NCBI GenBank assembly: GCA_001829315.1
Contig: MIAY01000013.1
Location: forward strand, 1 to 64,000
Source: Spirochaetes bacterium GWE1_32_154
GTDB lineage: Bacteria > Spirochaetota > GWE2-31-10
Direction of reading: 5' to 3'
Length of the DNA stretch: 64,000 nt
This document shows, piece by piece, positions 8,187-18,037 of the stretch (position 1 is its first letter; every line of letters begins with the position of its first letter). Made by a program: the position numbers and the translations under genes. The notes under the pieces were generated by a model. It searched no databases. It saw only the letters and a program-made list of their open reading frames with translations, and was not told the DNA's origin.

Positions 8187-11003
8187 ATGAAAAAAATAAT
8201 AATTTTTATTTTTCTATCAATGATTGTATATTCTTATTCTCAAGAGATTGACACCACTGATGATAAGGGCGATATAGAATTAACTACTAATTCTATAGAA
8301 AATAAAGTAATAAATAAAATTATTTTGAAAGGTAATAAAAAGGCTAAAAAAAAGGAAATTGATACTCTAATGATTATAAAAGAGGGTATGAATTTAAATT
8401 TATCTCTGGTTGAACAGGATTATCTCAAATTAATGGAACTTAATTATTTTGAAGATATTATTATATCAACTTCTGATGTATTCGATGAAAACGGTATTTT
8501 AGTTTCAGATAAAATCGATTTAGTTCTTGAGTTTCAGGAAAAACCTACTATTTCAAGAATACTCTTTAAAGGGAATAAAAATATTGGCGTTGGCTTTTTA
8601 CTCGGTGACATAACGGTTAAAAATGGTGATATTGTTGATAAAGGTGCAATTGTAACTGACCTTTTAGCAATTGAAAAGAAATACAAAGAAAAAGGTTTTA
8701 ATTACGCTAAAGTTGACTATGAAATTTATCAGAATGAACTGTTAAATGAAAAAAAACAAGTCCAGTTAATTTTTAATATCACTGAAGGTCCTGAGACTTT
8801 TGTTTCAGAAATTGAGATTTTAGGTAATGATCGCTTTACTGATTCTACTCTAAAGACTAAAATGAAAACAAAAGAACGAAAATACTTTGGTATTCAAAAA
8901 GGTGCATTTCAGGAAAATTTATTTTATGAAGATATAGATATGATTTTAGCATTTTATAGAGACCAGGGATATATAAAAGCAGATATTGAAAAACCGGAAA
9001 TCAATCGGTTTACAATTGAAGAAAACAACACAAAAAAAGAATCAATTAAAATAACATTACTCCTCACTGAAGGAAAGCAATACATTTACGGCGGTATAGA
9101 ACTCTCAGGAAATAAAATATTTACTGATGAAGACTTAACTTATGCATTAAAATTAAGAAAAGATCAGACATTTAACTTTACAAAATTTCAGATTGATTTA
9201 TACGCTCTAAACCTTAAATATCGAAATGCGGGGTATATTGAAACCAGAATTACTGAAATACCGTATTTTGATGAAGAAAATAATACAATTACATACAAAA
9301 TTAATATCATAGAATCAAAAAGAAGTTATATTGAGTCTGTATTTTTTAGAGGTAATGAAAAAACAAGAACCTACGTTTTAGAGCGTTCGGTTTTTACTAA
9401 AGTCGGTGATATTCTTGAGCAATCTAATCTTGAAGCATCAAGAATAGGTTTAATGAACCTCGGTTTCTTCGGTAATGTTACCTACGAAATTCAACAGGGT
9501 TCAAAACAGGGACTATTAAGGGTTATTTATATATTAGAAGAAAGACTAACAGCCGACTTTAAATTCGGTCTTCAGGTAACAACAAGTCAAATACCGCCGG
9601 ATGTAACACTTTTTGGTGAGATATCAGAAAAGAATTTTCTTGGCCGAGAACTTTCAATGAGTGGTAAATTGGATTTATCTATATTTAAACAGGGTGTTGA
9701 TTTTAAACTTGATGATCCGTGGTTTCTAAACTCACCAATAAATCTCGGTGGAACAGTCAAAGTGTATCACAATTGGACACAAAAAGTTTTAAGAAAATTG
9801 ACACCAGATGATTATATTGAGTATTCAGGTAATGTAGCAAACCCGACAGAAAATGATTTAAGAGATTCTTATGATGAATCTGCAGGAACCAATGTTCATT
9901 TTAATGAAAATTATATTGGTGCAGAAGGTGATGGTTCATGGGGAAATATGGGTTTACATGACATTAACTTTGAAATTGGCGCACGAGCAGGTTACAGATT
10001 CTTAAATTATTTCTCAGTTTCTGCAAACTATTCATTGTCACCCATTTATACTTTCTTACCGACAGTTTCAAGTTTATCGACGGAAGAATATGCAACAAAA
10101 GTGAATGAAATTGATAGTGAATCATATAGAGCATTATTATTAAACAATGACGGCTGGTCAGTTAAATCACGAATTGGAACAACATTCTCAATTTCAACAA
10201 CAAAAAGAAGAATTAATCCTTATGATGGTTTCAGATTTTCATTAACAACAGCATATACATGGGGGCATTTTGATTCAATTTCAATTTCGTCTTATTTTAC
10301 CTACTATTTAAAACTAATGGAAATTGATTTTAATAACTGGATATTTAATAATGTCGTTGTATTTAATGCAGGTGCATCATTCTTATTTCCGGGTTTAAGA
10401 AATCTTGGCGGACAACTTAACGGAAAAGATACAGCCGGAAAAGGACCGATATTATATCCCTCTGACTCACTGTATGTCGATGGTTTTTTTATAGGTAGAG
10501 GATGGGGTGCATCAATAGGAACTACATCCGGTTATGAAGGAAAATTAACAAATAAAACAGGGTATGCCCGATTTGACGGATCTATTGAATATAGAATTCC
10601 TATTCACGAACAATTTATCTGGATTGCAGCTTTTATCGATATCGTTAATCTTATCGAAGGGCCAAAAAGAAAATATATACTTACCGATGAAAAAACTGGA
10701 GATACAATAACTGTTGATGGAGAAGTCTTATATGGTTATGACAGTTCTAATTCATGGATGTGGTGGGAGCAAAAACAATCTAATTCATTCTATGATAATA
10801 CAATGACTGACTGGTATGGTCTTGAAAATTGGTATGGTTCTGTAGGCCTTGGTATTCAATTAACAATTCCTCAATTACCACTTAGTTTTTATGTGGTAAA
10901 AAGATTTCAAGTTAATTATAACGGTGGTTTTGAATGGGTTGGAAACACTCCTAACTCACCTAATCTTGATTTTGTTCTTTCTATGGTTGGTATATATTTT
11001 TAA
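8187..11003 (+). CDS. bamA: BamA outer-membrane protein assembly factor
   Basis: A 938-residue Omp85 protein: signal peptide (about 1-18), five POTRA domains between about residues 38 and 450 (each starting with a motif such as ILFKGNKNIG, IEILGNDRFT, IELSGNKIFT or VFFRGNEKTR), then a 16-strand-type barrel to the C-terminal strand ending in Phe. The conserved L6 loop motif is seen as IGRGWG at about residue 768 (family form V/IRGF or GRG). Family role: it inserts beta-barrel proteins into the outer membrane. The start has a GAGGGG ribosome site. It is longer than the E. coli protein (810 aa), mainly from extra barrel loops around 540-590. Essential housekeeping gene. Confidence 0.95.
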   Translation: MKKIIIFIFLSMIVYSYSQEIDTTDDKGDIELTTNSIENKVINKIILKGNKKAKKKEIDTLMIIKEGMNLNLSLVEQDYLKLMELNYFEDIIISTSDVFDENGILVSDKIDLVLEFQEKPTISRILFKGNKNIGVGFLLGDITVKNGDIVDKGAIVTDLLAIEKKYKEKGFNYAKVDYEIYQNELLNEKKQVQLIFNITEGPETFVSEIEILGNDRFTDSTLKTKMKTKERKYFGIQKGAFQENLFYEDIDMILAFYRDQGYIKADIEKPEINRFTIEENNTKKESIKITLLLTEGKQYIYGGIELSGNKIFTDEDLTYALKLRKDQTFNFTKFQIDLYALNLKYRNAGYIETRITEIPYFDEENNTITYKINIIESKRSYIESVFFRGNEKTRTYVLERSVFTKVGDILEQSNLEASRIGLMNLGFFGNVTYEIQQGSKQGLLRVIYILEERLTADFKFGLQVTTSQIPPDVTLFGEISEKNFLGRELSMSGKLDLSIFKQGVDFKLDDPWFLNSPINLGGTVKVYHNWTQKVLRKLTPDDYIEYSGNVANPTENDLRDSYDESAGTNVHFNENYIGAEGDGSWGNMGLHDINFEIGARAGYRFLNYFSVSANYSLSPIYTFLPTVSSLSTEEYATKVNEIDSESYRALLLNNDGWSVKSRIGTTFSISTTKRRINPYDGFRFSLTTAYTWGHFDSISISSYFTYYLKLMEIDFNNWIFNNVVVFNAGASFLFPGLRNLGGQLNGKDTAGKGPILYPSDSLYVDGFFIGRGWGASIGTTSGYEGKLTNKTGYARFDGSIEYRIPIHEQFIWIAAFIDIVNLIEGPKRKYILTDEKTGDTITVDGEVLYGYDSSNSWMWWEQKQSNSFYDNTMTDWYGLENWYGSVGLGIQLTIPQLPLSFYVVKRFQVNYNGGFEWVGNTPNSPNLDFVLSMVGIYF

Positions 11004-11016
11004 ATTGGAGAAATAA

Positions 11017-12804
11017 ATGAAAAAAATTATTGTTTTACTATCAATACTTACAACAGCTCTTATTCATGCAGAGATTTTGAATTTTTCAAACACTGACACA
11101 AAGGATGAAAAGACTTCAGTTGAAAAAGATATTGAAATATTAAAAAGAGAAATCGAGGAATTAAAATCAAAAACCTCATTTTTAGACTTCAAATTATCCG
11201 GAGGAACAAAAATAACATGGGGAATCAATTTTAATGACAATCCTTTTGGCTTCCTCGGCAATGCAGCAAGTACAAAACAGCCGATACACGGATTTGATTT
11301 TGAAAACAATATCAAACTTGATTTAAATCTTAATAATAATGTTGTTACAAAAAAAAATAGTGATTATGACTTTTCAGAGGTAGTCTTTAAGTTTAAAATG
11401 AAAACGATCCGTCCTGTCCCTTATGATTATGCACCGCTCGATGGTGATTACTATGTGGTTGAAGCTAAAGATCAGGATGGAAACCCAAAGGAAATATATT
11501 TCCCGAAAAATGATGAAGGCGGTAATGACCTTGTTGTGGGTAACTTTAAATTTGTTCTTGAACAAGCTCGATTGTCGAATCTTCTCGGAACCGGTTTTTT
11601 TATAAATTATGCTGATGTAACAAATGTTAACACCTATTATGGTATTGAACCGATTATTGATGTCCTTAAACTTAATCATGATTATTTTAATAATAAGTTT
11701 TATGGCAAAAACAATCTATGGTACTCATTTGATTATTCAGATTACGAACCGGAAGCCTATACTGCAGAAGCAGTAGAGTTCTGGTCATCAAATGAACTAT
11801 CTCCTACACAATCTCCTCATGGTTTTTCTTTAGGAATGGATAACAGTATAACAAACCAGTTTGATTTCTTTATAGAAGCAGGGATTGCATCAAAAGATAA
11901 TTTTGATCCGATAGAAAATACTGACAATATCATTGATTATGGTTTTTTCTTAAAATGTGAACCTACCTTTAAAACTGAACAAATAGTATTAGCCCCGAAA
12001 ATTCATTTTGGCTTTGCATTTCAAACACAAACAGTAAATGATATCGGCGCGGACTGGTCTTCATTAAACCTGGCAGTTTCACTACCGGCTAAACTTCAAA
12101 TCAATGATATGGATTACGCATCTATTGAATTAAATACTAATTATAAAAGACATATTGCTTTAGCCGATAACGCATTTATGATTTCATTAAACCCTAAACT
12201 TTCTATTTTAAAAAATTCATTATTTATCAATATACCTATCCAATACTGGTATAAAGATGGTCAGGGTGGTTTGCAGGAAATTAAAAACTTTAGTGGTGTT
12301 ACCTATACACAAATACAGGAAGAACATATTTTTAATGTTGCATTTATTACCGGTTACAAATCAAATAACTTCTTTTCTGATAATTTTGAATATAAAATAA
12401 CAAATAATACATACCTCACAACAATATATGATAATGAAGCAGAATTTTTTATGCACAATATATTAAAAAATGAATTTTATTTTTATAATGTTCCATTCCT
12501 TGGTTCGTATGTTACAATGGAATCATTTGTTTTATATACAGATATTGGTTATGCTTTTGCAAAAGACGCACGATATGAAAAATTTGTTCAAATTGATAAT
12601 TCAAATGTTCGGGTTGTTTCTACTGAGAAATTAGCACAATCAAATGTATTATTTGGTGAGTTTGGATTTATGATGAATTTTACTCCAAATATGACAGCCG
12701 GTTTTTCTGTTAACTCTCCTAAAATCAATCTTGATATGAATGATACTATTGGTAATCAAAATACTTTTACAACACTAAAAATATGGTCGGAGATTAAATT
12801 ATAA
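11017..12804 (+). CDS. Putative outer-membrane beta-barrel with coiled-coil
   Basis: A 595-residue protein with a signal peptide (about 1-18), a short coiled-coil (about 34-55, VEKDIEILKREIEELKSK) and a long beta-rich body with regularly spaced aromatic residues that ends in a short hydrophobic strand. The layout (signal, short coiled coil, barrel) resembles porin-like proteins that are tethered or trimeric at the N-terminus, but I cannot name a family. It follows bamA by 13 nt with a GGAG ribosome site, so it belongs to the same operon and is a plausible direct client of BamA. Function unknown. Confidence 0.75.
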   Translation: MKKIIVLLSILTTALIHAEILNFSNTDTKDEKTSVEKDIEILKREIEELKSKTSFLDFKLSGGTKITWGINFNDNPFGFLGNAASTKQPIHGFDFENNIKLDLNLNNNVVTKKNSDYDFSEVVFKFKMKTIRPVPYDYAPLDGDYYVVEAKDQDGNPKEIYFPKNDEGGNDLVVGNFKFVLEQARLSNLLGTGFFINYADVTNVNTYYGIEPIIDVLKLNHDYFNNKFYGKNNLWYSFDYSDYEPEAYTAEAVEFWSSNELSPTQSPHGFSLGMDNSITNQFDFFIEAGIASKDNFDPIENTDNIIDYGFFLKCEPTFKTEQIVLAPKIHFGFAFQTQTVNDIGADWSSLNLAVSLPAKLQINDMDYASIELNTNYKRHIALADNAFMISLNPKLSILKNSLFINIPIQYWYKDGQGGLQEIKNFSGVTYTQIQEEHIFNVAFITGYKSNNFFSDNFEYKITNNTYLTTIYDNEAEFFMHNILKNEFYFYNVPFLGSYVTMESFVLYTDIGYAFAKDARYEKFVQIDNSNVRVVSTEKLAQSNVLFGEFGFMMNFTPNMTAGFSVNSPKINLDMNDTIGNQNTFTTLKIWSEIKL

Positions 12805-12805
12805 T

Positions 12806-13909
12806 ATGTTTGAAACTCCTTTAAATTTTGATTTACAAAATCTCACCGGAGTAATCGTTGCACTTAAAAAGCCCCTTGTTACAATAACAGAGGTTACTCA
12901 TTCAGTTGATGAAATCAGACAACTGTCAACAACGTTAGGAATAAAAATTATCAATATTTTTATTCAACAAAAAAGTATTATTGACTCTGCATATTTTATT
13001 GGTAAAGGAAAATTAGAGGAAATATCACAATTTGTAAATGAAAATAAAATTGATGTTGTGATATTTGATAATGATTTATCAGGTATTCAGGAAAGAAATT
13101 TAGAAAAATACCTTACTAAAAAGATATTAGACCGGACAAGTATCATACTGCAAATATTCAATAAAAGAGCACGCTCTAATGAAGCTAAACTTCAAGTCGA
13201 ATTGGCTGCCATGGAATACATGGCACCTCGTTTAAAACATTTATGGACACATTTCTCACGATCTGAAGGTATTGTTGGAATACGAGGCGGAGAAGGTGAA
13301 AAACAGCTTGAATTAGATAAAAGAATTATTAAATTAAGAATAATAAGCATAAAAGAAAAACTGAAAAAAATTGATGTTCAAGCAAAAACAAGAAGAAAAA
13401 GCAGAGAAGAAAGTTATACCGTTAGTTTAGTAGGGTATACAAATGCCGGAAAAACAAGCCTTATGAATTTATTATCAAAAAAAAATCTCATTGCTGAAGA
13501 CATGATGTTTTCAACAATTGATTCAACAATTAGAAAAGTTTTTATAGATGATGAATTAACCATTTTATTAAATGATACTGTAGGATTTATCAATAAGCTC
13601 CCCCACTCACTTGTAGCGTCGTTTAAATCGACACTTGATGAAATCAAAAATTCAAAATTAATCCTGCATGTTATTGATAGTTCTAGTGATCGAATTGTAA
13701 CTCACATAGAATCTGTTGAAAAGGTATTAAAAGAAATTGGAGTAGAAAACATACCAATTATAAAAATATTTAATAAAATAGATTTGTTACCCGGGAAAAT
13801 TACAGGAATAGGTGTTTCCACAAAGCCGGAAGATGTTCTAATTTCAACTATCACAAAAGAAGGCATTCCGGCATTAAAAGAGGCAATAAAGAAGTTTTTT
13901 ATTGCCTGA
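12806..13909 (+). CDS. hflX: GTPase HflX
   Basis: A 367-residue Obg/HflX-family GTPase. The N-terminal HflX domain carries the glycine-rich segment GIRGGEGEKQLELDKR (about residues 156-171), followed by a helix and the G domain: G1 GYTNAGKT (about 210-217), G3 DTVGFINKLP, G4 NKID. HflX binds the 50S subunit and splits stalled or idle ribosomes under stress. It begins one base after the preceding gene and closes the envelope operon. A perfect 10-bp hairpin covers its last codons and stop. The protein is shorter than the E. coli one (426 aa), lacking the extended C-terminus, which is common. Confidence 0.93.
   Translation: MFETPLNFDLQNLTGVIVALKKPLVTITEVTHSVDEIRQLSTTLGIKIINIFIQQKSIIDSAYFIGKGKLEEISQFVNENKIDVVIFDNDLSGIQERNLEKYLTKKILDRTSIILQIFNKRARSNEAKLQVELAAMEYMAPRLKHLWTHFSRSEGIVGIRGGEGEKQLELDKRIIKLRIISIKEKLKKIDVQAKTRRKSREESYTVSLVGYTNAGKTSLMNLLSKKNLIAEDMMFSTIDSTIRKVFIDDELTILLNDTVGFINKLPHSLVASFKSTLDEIKNSKLILHVIDSSSDRIVTHIESVEKVLKEIGVENIPIIKIFNKIDLLPGKITGIGVSTKPEDVLISTITKEGIPALKEAIKKFFIA
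13881..13907 (+). terminator. Hairpin over the hflX stop codon
   Basis: A 10-bp perfect stem (AGGCAATAAA, 13881-13890, with TTTATTGCCT, 13898-13907) with a 7-nt loop ends inside the stop codon of hflX. Only a broken T-rich tract follows, so it may be a weak terminator or a 3'-end stabiliser at the meeting point of two convergent operons. Confidence 0.35.
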
Positions 13910-13923
13910 AATATGTTTTATTT

Positions 13924-13952
13924 AGAGCCTCTTGCAAAAATACTCTTTATTT
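13924..13952 (-). repeat. Dispersed repeat copy A (one terminus only)
   Basis: Partial copy of the intergenic element family. Read on the - strand it is the right-hand end of the element: AAAGAGTATTTTTGCAAGAG followed by GCTCT. It overlaps the stop codon of the kinase gene (13947-13949) and fills the gap between two convergent operons. No internal hairpins are present. Confidence 0.7.
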
Positions 13953-15782
13953 AATTATTACAAAAATATCTTTTTCATTATCAACAGAGAATTGAATATT
14001 AATATCATTATAGGTATTAATTTTCAATTCTTTCTTCAGTGTAATATTCTTTTTTTTATTATAAAACTCAAATTGATAAACACCCGGTCGTAAATACAAT
14101 GTCTTAATACTTTCTTTAATTCTAAGATTTGTTGTTTTGGTGAAATTTTTATCATCATACACCAATGAGAAAGCATTAATCTTTAATTGAAATTCAATTG
14201 GTGGTACATTAATAGTAATTAAAGCAGCTTTAGGAGTTAATGAAAAATTTAGAATTAAATTATGTTGAAATCTTGAAACTTCAACTTTATGCAAATAAGC
14301 AGTATTATATCCATTAGAAACTGTGTAAAAATCATAAAAATAATCATTTTCCAATGTAAGTGATTCAGTTAATAATATCCATTTCTCAGTACCTGAAATA
14401 CGATAATATGTCCGGTAATTTTTAATAGACTTTCTTGTTTCTATATCAAAAACATTAATAAAATAATTGATCTCATCTTGTGGAGGAGCAACAATTTTAA
14501 GTGGTATTTTATTGTTTCTAATAATAGAGTATGGTTTAATAGTTATATTTTTTGTATAAACGGTATTATTAAAATATATATGAAGAGAGTATAAATCTGA
14601 CACAAAGATTTTATTACGTTGAAGAAACGTAGAAAGTAAATTATTTGATTTGATTTTATAACTTTTTTTAGTGGTATCAGATACAATATAGATTTCCAGT
14701 AAACCCGGATATTTTGGTTTTTCAACTTCAAAATTAACTATACCATACGAATGTGAAGGTAAAAATAAAAAGAATAAATCGGGAATTAATAATTTTATAA
14801 AATTAAACAAAAAAAAGAATATACATAATACTATAAAAATTTTAATAGACCAGTCACCCATCAAACGTGAAGTTGGATAATTTAAAATATACAAATCATC
14901 ATCTTTATACGTATCATTTACTATTGATGCTAATGTTGTTTGAATAATAGATGTGTCAGGAAAACTATACTTAATGAATTTGTTGATTGCTTCTATGAAC
15001 TCTAGCGCACTTTTAAATCGTTTTGATTTATCATGATGCATCAATTTTTTTATAATCTTAATAAGAGCGTCAGGTACATTTTTATTATATTTCGAAATTT
15101 TATCATACTTTCCCTTAGAAATCACCCTCAAATTTTCAATGGTAAATTCATTTGCAAACGGTCTTTTACCGGAAAGCATTTCATAAAACAAAACACCGAG
15201 TGAATATAAATCAGATTTTACATCAACATCTTTTGAAGATTTAATTTGTTCCGGTGACATATAAGCGGGTGTGCCTAAAACAGTACCTGTTTTAGTCATA
15301 TTATCATCAGTATGACTATCGGTTTTAAATGCAATACCAAAATCAGTCAATTTAACATTCCCTTCGATTGAAATCAAAACATTACCGGGTTTTATATCAC
15401 GATGAATCACACCCTTTTTATGAGCATAATCTAATCCTTTTGCAATTTCAAGGGCAATATATGATGCCATAAATATGGGTAATTTCCCGATTTTCTTAAC
15501 TATTTCAGATAAATTATACCCTGCTATATATTCCATAGCAATATAAGAGGAACCGGTATCCTTAAAATAATCATACATATGCACAATATTCGGATGTGAA
15601 ATATCCATCATTATTGTAGCTTCCCGCTTAAATCTGTCGTAAAATGAGGAAGGTGCTTTAGCTGCAAGTTTTTTTAGAATAACTTCTTTACCGAGACCTA
15701 AATGAACGGCTTTGTAAACTTCACCCATTCCCCCTTTAGCTATTTTACCCAAAACAGAATACCCTTTGATTTCTGATCCCAT
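13947..15782 (-). CDS. Membrane-anchored Ser/Thr protein kinase
   Basis: A 611-residue Hanks-type kinase. Kinase domain about residues 8-270: glycine loop GKIAKGGMGEVYKA, Lys37, catalytic HRDIKPGN (D129), DFG (147-149), and the activation/APE region GTPAYMSPEQ. One membrane helix (about 312-341) follows, then a 270-residue extracytoplasmic region with beta-rich, weakly PEGA-like segments at the end. All catalytic residues are present, so it should be active. It follows a PPP-type phosphatase by 6 nt and is the last gene of the operon. The stop codon lies in a dispersed repeat. The sensed signal and the substrates are unknown. Confidence 0.92.
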   Translation of the reverse strand: MGSEIKGYSVLGKIAKGGMGEVYKAVHLGLGKEVILKKLAAKAPSSFYDRFKREATIMMDISHPNIVHMYDYFKDTGSSYIAMEYIAGYNLSEIVKKIGKLPIFMASYIALEIAKGLDYAHKKGVIHRDIKPGNVLISIEGNVKLTDFGIAFKTDSHTDDNMTKTGTVLGTPAYMSPEQIKSSKDVDVKSDLYSLGVLFYEMLSGKRPFANEFTIENLRVISKGKYDKISKYNKNVPDALIKIIKKLMHHDKSKRFKSALEFIEAINKFIKYSFPDTSIIQTTLASIVNDTYKDDDLYILNYPTSRLMGDWSIKIFIVLCIFFFLFNFIKLLIPDLFFLFLPSHSYGIVNFEVEKPKYPGLLEIYIVSDTTKKSYKIKSNNLLSTFLQRNKIFVSDLYSLHIYFNNTVYTKNITIKPYSIIRNNKIPLKIVAPPQDEINYFINVFDIETRKSIKNYRTYYRISGTEKWILLTESLTLENDYFYDFYTVSNGYNTAYLHKVEVSRFQHNLILNFSLTPKAALITINVPPIEFQLKINAFSLVYDDKNFTKTTNLRIKESIKTLYLRPGVYQFEFYNKKKNITLKKELKINTYNDINIQFSVDNEKDIFVIIK

Positions 15783-15788
15783 ATTTTA

Positions 15789-16907
15789 TCACTCATCCTT
15801 ACTAAAATGTTCTGAAAAATCTATTGCATTTGAATTATCATCAAAAATTGTTGAAATTTCAGTTTGATCATTTTCCTGTGGAACTTCAACGATATCATTT
15901 TCTAAAATAATTTCGCTATCTTTTGAAATTGTAACAGCAATCCATTTATAAGGATTATGTATTTGAACAAACCGGTCATTATTAATTTGATTGTAAAACC
16001 CTTTTATTGGTCTGTGACCACCAAAATAAAAACAATTGTGGCAGTTATCTAAGAACGTTTCAAATAATGCATCAATACAACCTTTTTCAGATGAAAAGTT
16101 TTCAGTCCACGTTAATCCTTCTATAAGTTGCGAATCATTATGATAGTTTATAATTCTTTCCCGGTCAAACTTGAAATACGGTTCTGCGTGACTTGCTAAA
16201 AAATGAGATCCAACGACAAATAAGGGTAATTTTTTTTCAAATGCAGCATAAGATTTTATTATATCATTACCATAGAATTTTTTAAAATAATCAATAACCA
16301 TCGCCCCTTCATTTGCAAATTTTGCAAATGAAAAGTTTCCATTTCCTGTTTCATTCAGGATATTTTCATGGTTTCCTTTTAAAAAGTTAAATCGTGATTT
16401 ATATCTTATTTTCATACTCATAATGACAATCATCAAATTGAATGAATCACTAATTTCTTCATCCATTATCGTATGTTTCTTATATCCGTTTAAAAATTCT
16501 TTATACGACAAAACCCATCTTTTTGCAAGATCTCCTTCTGCATGAACTCCATCACCAAGACACAAAAGAGTACAATCACCGTTCTCTAATAAATCAAGAA
16601 GAGTTTTATTATTATCAAGACGCCAGAATAAAAGAGATTTGAAAAAATCTCTACGTGCATGTAAATCAGGTATTATTATTGTTTTGTTAAAAGAACGTAA
16701 ATCAATTAAACCACCCGGTAAATTATTTTTTGCCGTAGGTCGTAATTCACAATCTTCATTATCTAAAACGTGATTAACCTGATCTATTATATTCTTAAAA
16801 AAAACTTTTTCCGGAGGTGATTTTGTATTGAGAACTGTATGAATAAAATTTTCATACTGTTTTTGAGTACAAGATTCTAAATCATTTACTTTTATATTAT
16901 TATTCAT
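15789..16907 (-). CDS. PPP-family calcineurin-like phosphoesterase
   Basis: A 372-residue metallophosphoesterase. Visible metal-site motifs in order: PDLH (D81, H83), GDG (D119), GNHE (N179, H180), SHAEP and GGHR. This is the PPP-type order; the second motif lacks the usual DRG tail (GDGVHAEG instead of GDxxDRG). It probably hydrolyses phosphoprotein or nucleotide phosphate esters. The start has an AAGGAA ribosome site. The kinase gene begins 6 nt after its stop, which suggests a kinase-phosphatase pair acting on the same proteins; that link is an inference. The acidic 30-residue C-terminus is atypical. Confidence 0.85.
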   Translation of the reverse strand: MNNNIKVNDLESCTQKQYENFIHTVLNTKSPPEKVFFKNIIDQVNHVLDNEDCELRPTAKNNLPGGLIDLRSFNKTIIIPDLHARRDFFKSLLFWRLDNNKTLLDLLENGDCTLLCLGDGVHAEGDLAKRWVLSYKEFLNGYKKHTIMDEEISDSFNLMIVIMSMKIRYKSRFNFLKGNHENILNETGNGNFSFAKFANEGAMVIDYFKKFYGNDIIKSYAAFEKKLPLFVVGSHFLASHAEPYFKFDRERIINYHNDSQLIEGLTWTENFSSEKGCIDALFETFLDNCHNCFYFGGHRPIKGFYNQINNDRFVQIHNPYKWIAVTISKDSEIILENDIVEVPQENDQTEISTIFDDNSNAIDFSEHFSKDE

Positions 16908-16961
16908 AATATTCCTTAAAATAGTATTATATCTTATTACTTGGTTAATGCAAGAAATTAT

Positions 16962-17987
16962 TTACAAAATTAGCATTGCATCACCATAACTAAAAAAACG
17001 ATACTTATTTTCTATTGCGTGTTTATATATTCTTATAAAATTATCATACCCGATAATTGAAGCAACCAATACTGCTAATGATGATTTTGGTGTATGAAAA
17101 TTAGTGAATAGACCAGATGCGACTTTTAGTTGATATCCTGGAGTTATATAGAGTTTTGTTTTCGCTACACCAGGAAATATACCATCACTGGTATATGCTG
17201 ATTCAATCGTTCTTAAAGAAGTAGTTCCAATCGGTATTATTTTTTTTTTATTGAAAATTGCCTGATTTAGCGCATCTGACTGTTCTCTATCAATTTCGTA
17301 CTCTTCTTCATGTATTTGATGATTTTCAATATCATCAGAATAGATTGGTTGGAATGTCCCTAAACCGACATGAAGAGAAACAAAGGATACATCAATTTTT
17401 TTATCATTGAGAATAGTGAATATTTTCTCATCAAAATGTAAACCGGCAGTTGGCGCTGCAGCTGAACCATATTTTTTACTGAATGTAGTTTGATACCGTT
17501 CATTATCATAACTGTCTGGTATTTTTTTTATATACGGTGGTAATGGAATTGAGCCATACGTATTAAAATAATCAACATCAAATACAGGTTTATCAGATAC
17601 AATAACTTTGGATATATCATCTATATTTGCTTTGAAAATAGCCATAGTCCCATCAGGCAATACGATCCTCTGTCCTATTTTATATTTTTTATTACTATCA
17701 GTTAATGAATGAATGGTTGTATTATCAACAATTTTTAAAACTAATAACTCACCTTCTCTATTAGAATCAACTTTTTTTATTTTCATACGACATGGAATAA
17801 CTTTTGAATTATTAAAAACTAAATGGTATGTATCATCAATAAAATCTGTAATATTTAAAACTTTGGAATCAACAATCTCTCCGGTATTTCTATAATACAC
17901 AAGAAGTCTTGCATCAGATCGAATATCAGCAGGTTTTTGAGCAATTAATTCATCCGGTAATTCAAAATCAAAATTATCTGTTTTCAT
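16962..17987 (-). CDS. queA: S-adenosylmethionine:tRNA ribosyltransferase-isomerase QueA
   Basis: A 341-residue QueA, the usual length. It transfers and rearranges the ribosyl part of S-adenosylmethionine onto preQ1-modified tRNA, making epoxyqueuosine at position 34. Recognised by the N-terminal FDFELPDELIAQKPADIR, the central YQTTFSKKYGSAAAPTAGLH and the C-terminal NFHTPKSSLAVLVAS motif. A GGA-containing ribosome site precedes the ATG. It lies 50 nt after spoIID and 54 nt before the phosphatase, all on the same strand, so cotranscription is likely. A ruv-queA neighbourhood is common in bacteria. Confidence 0.96.
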   Translation of the reverse strand: MKTDNFDFELPDELIAQKPADIRSDARLLVYYRNTGEIVDSKVLNITDFIDDTYHLVFNNSKVIPCRMKIKKVDSNREGELLVLKIVDNTTIHSLTDSNKKYKIGQRIVLPDGTMAIFKANIDDISKVIVSDKPVFDVDYFNTYGSIPLPPYIKKIPDSYDNERYQTTFSKKYGSAAAPTAGLHFDEKIFTILNDKKIDVSFVSLHVGLGTFQPIYSDDIENHQIHEEEYEIDREQSDALNQAIFNKKKIIPIGTTSLRTIESAYTSDGIFPGVAKTKLYITPGYQLKVASGLFTNFHTPKSSLAVLVASIIGYDNFIRIYKHAIENKYRFFSYGDAMLIL

Positions 17988-18037
17988 AGTAATCCTTATT
18001 TAAATATCATATTGAACTTTGATATTGTATTATGGTT

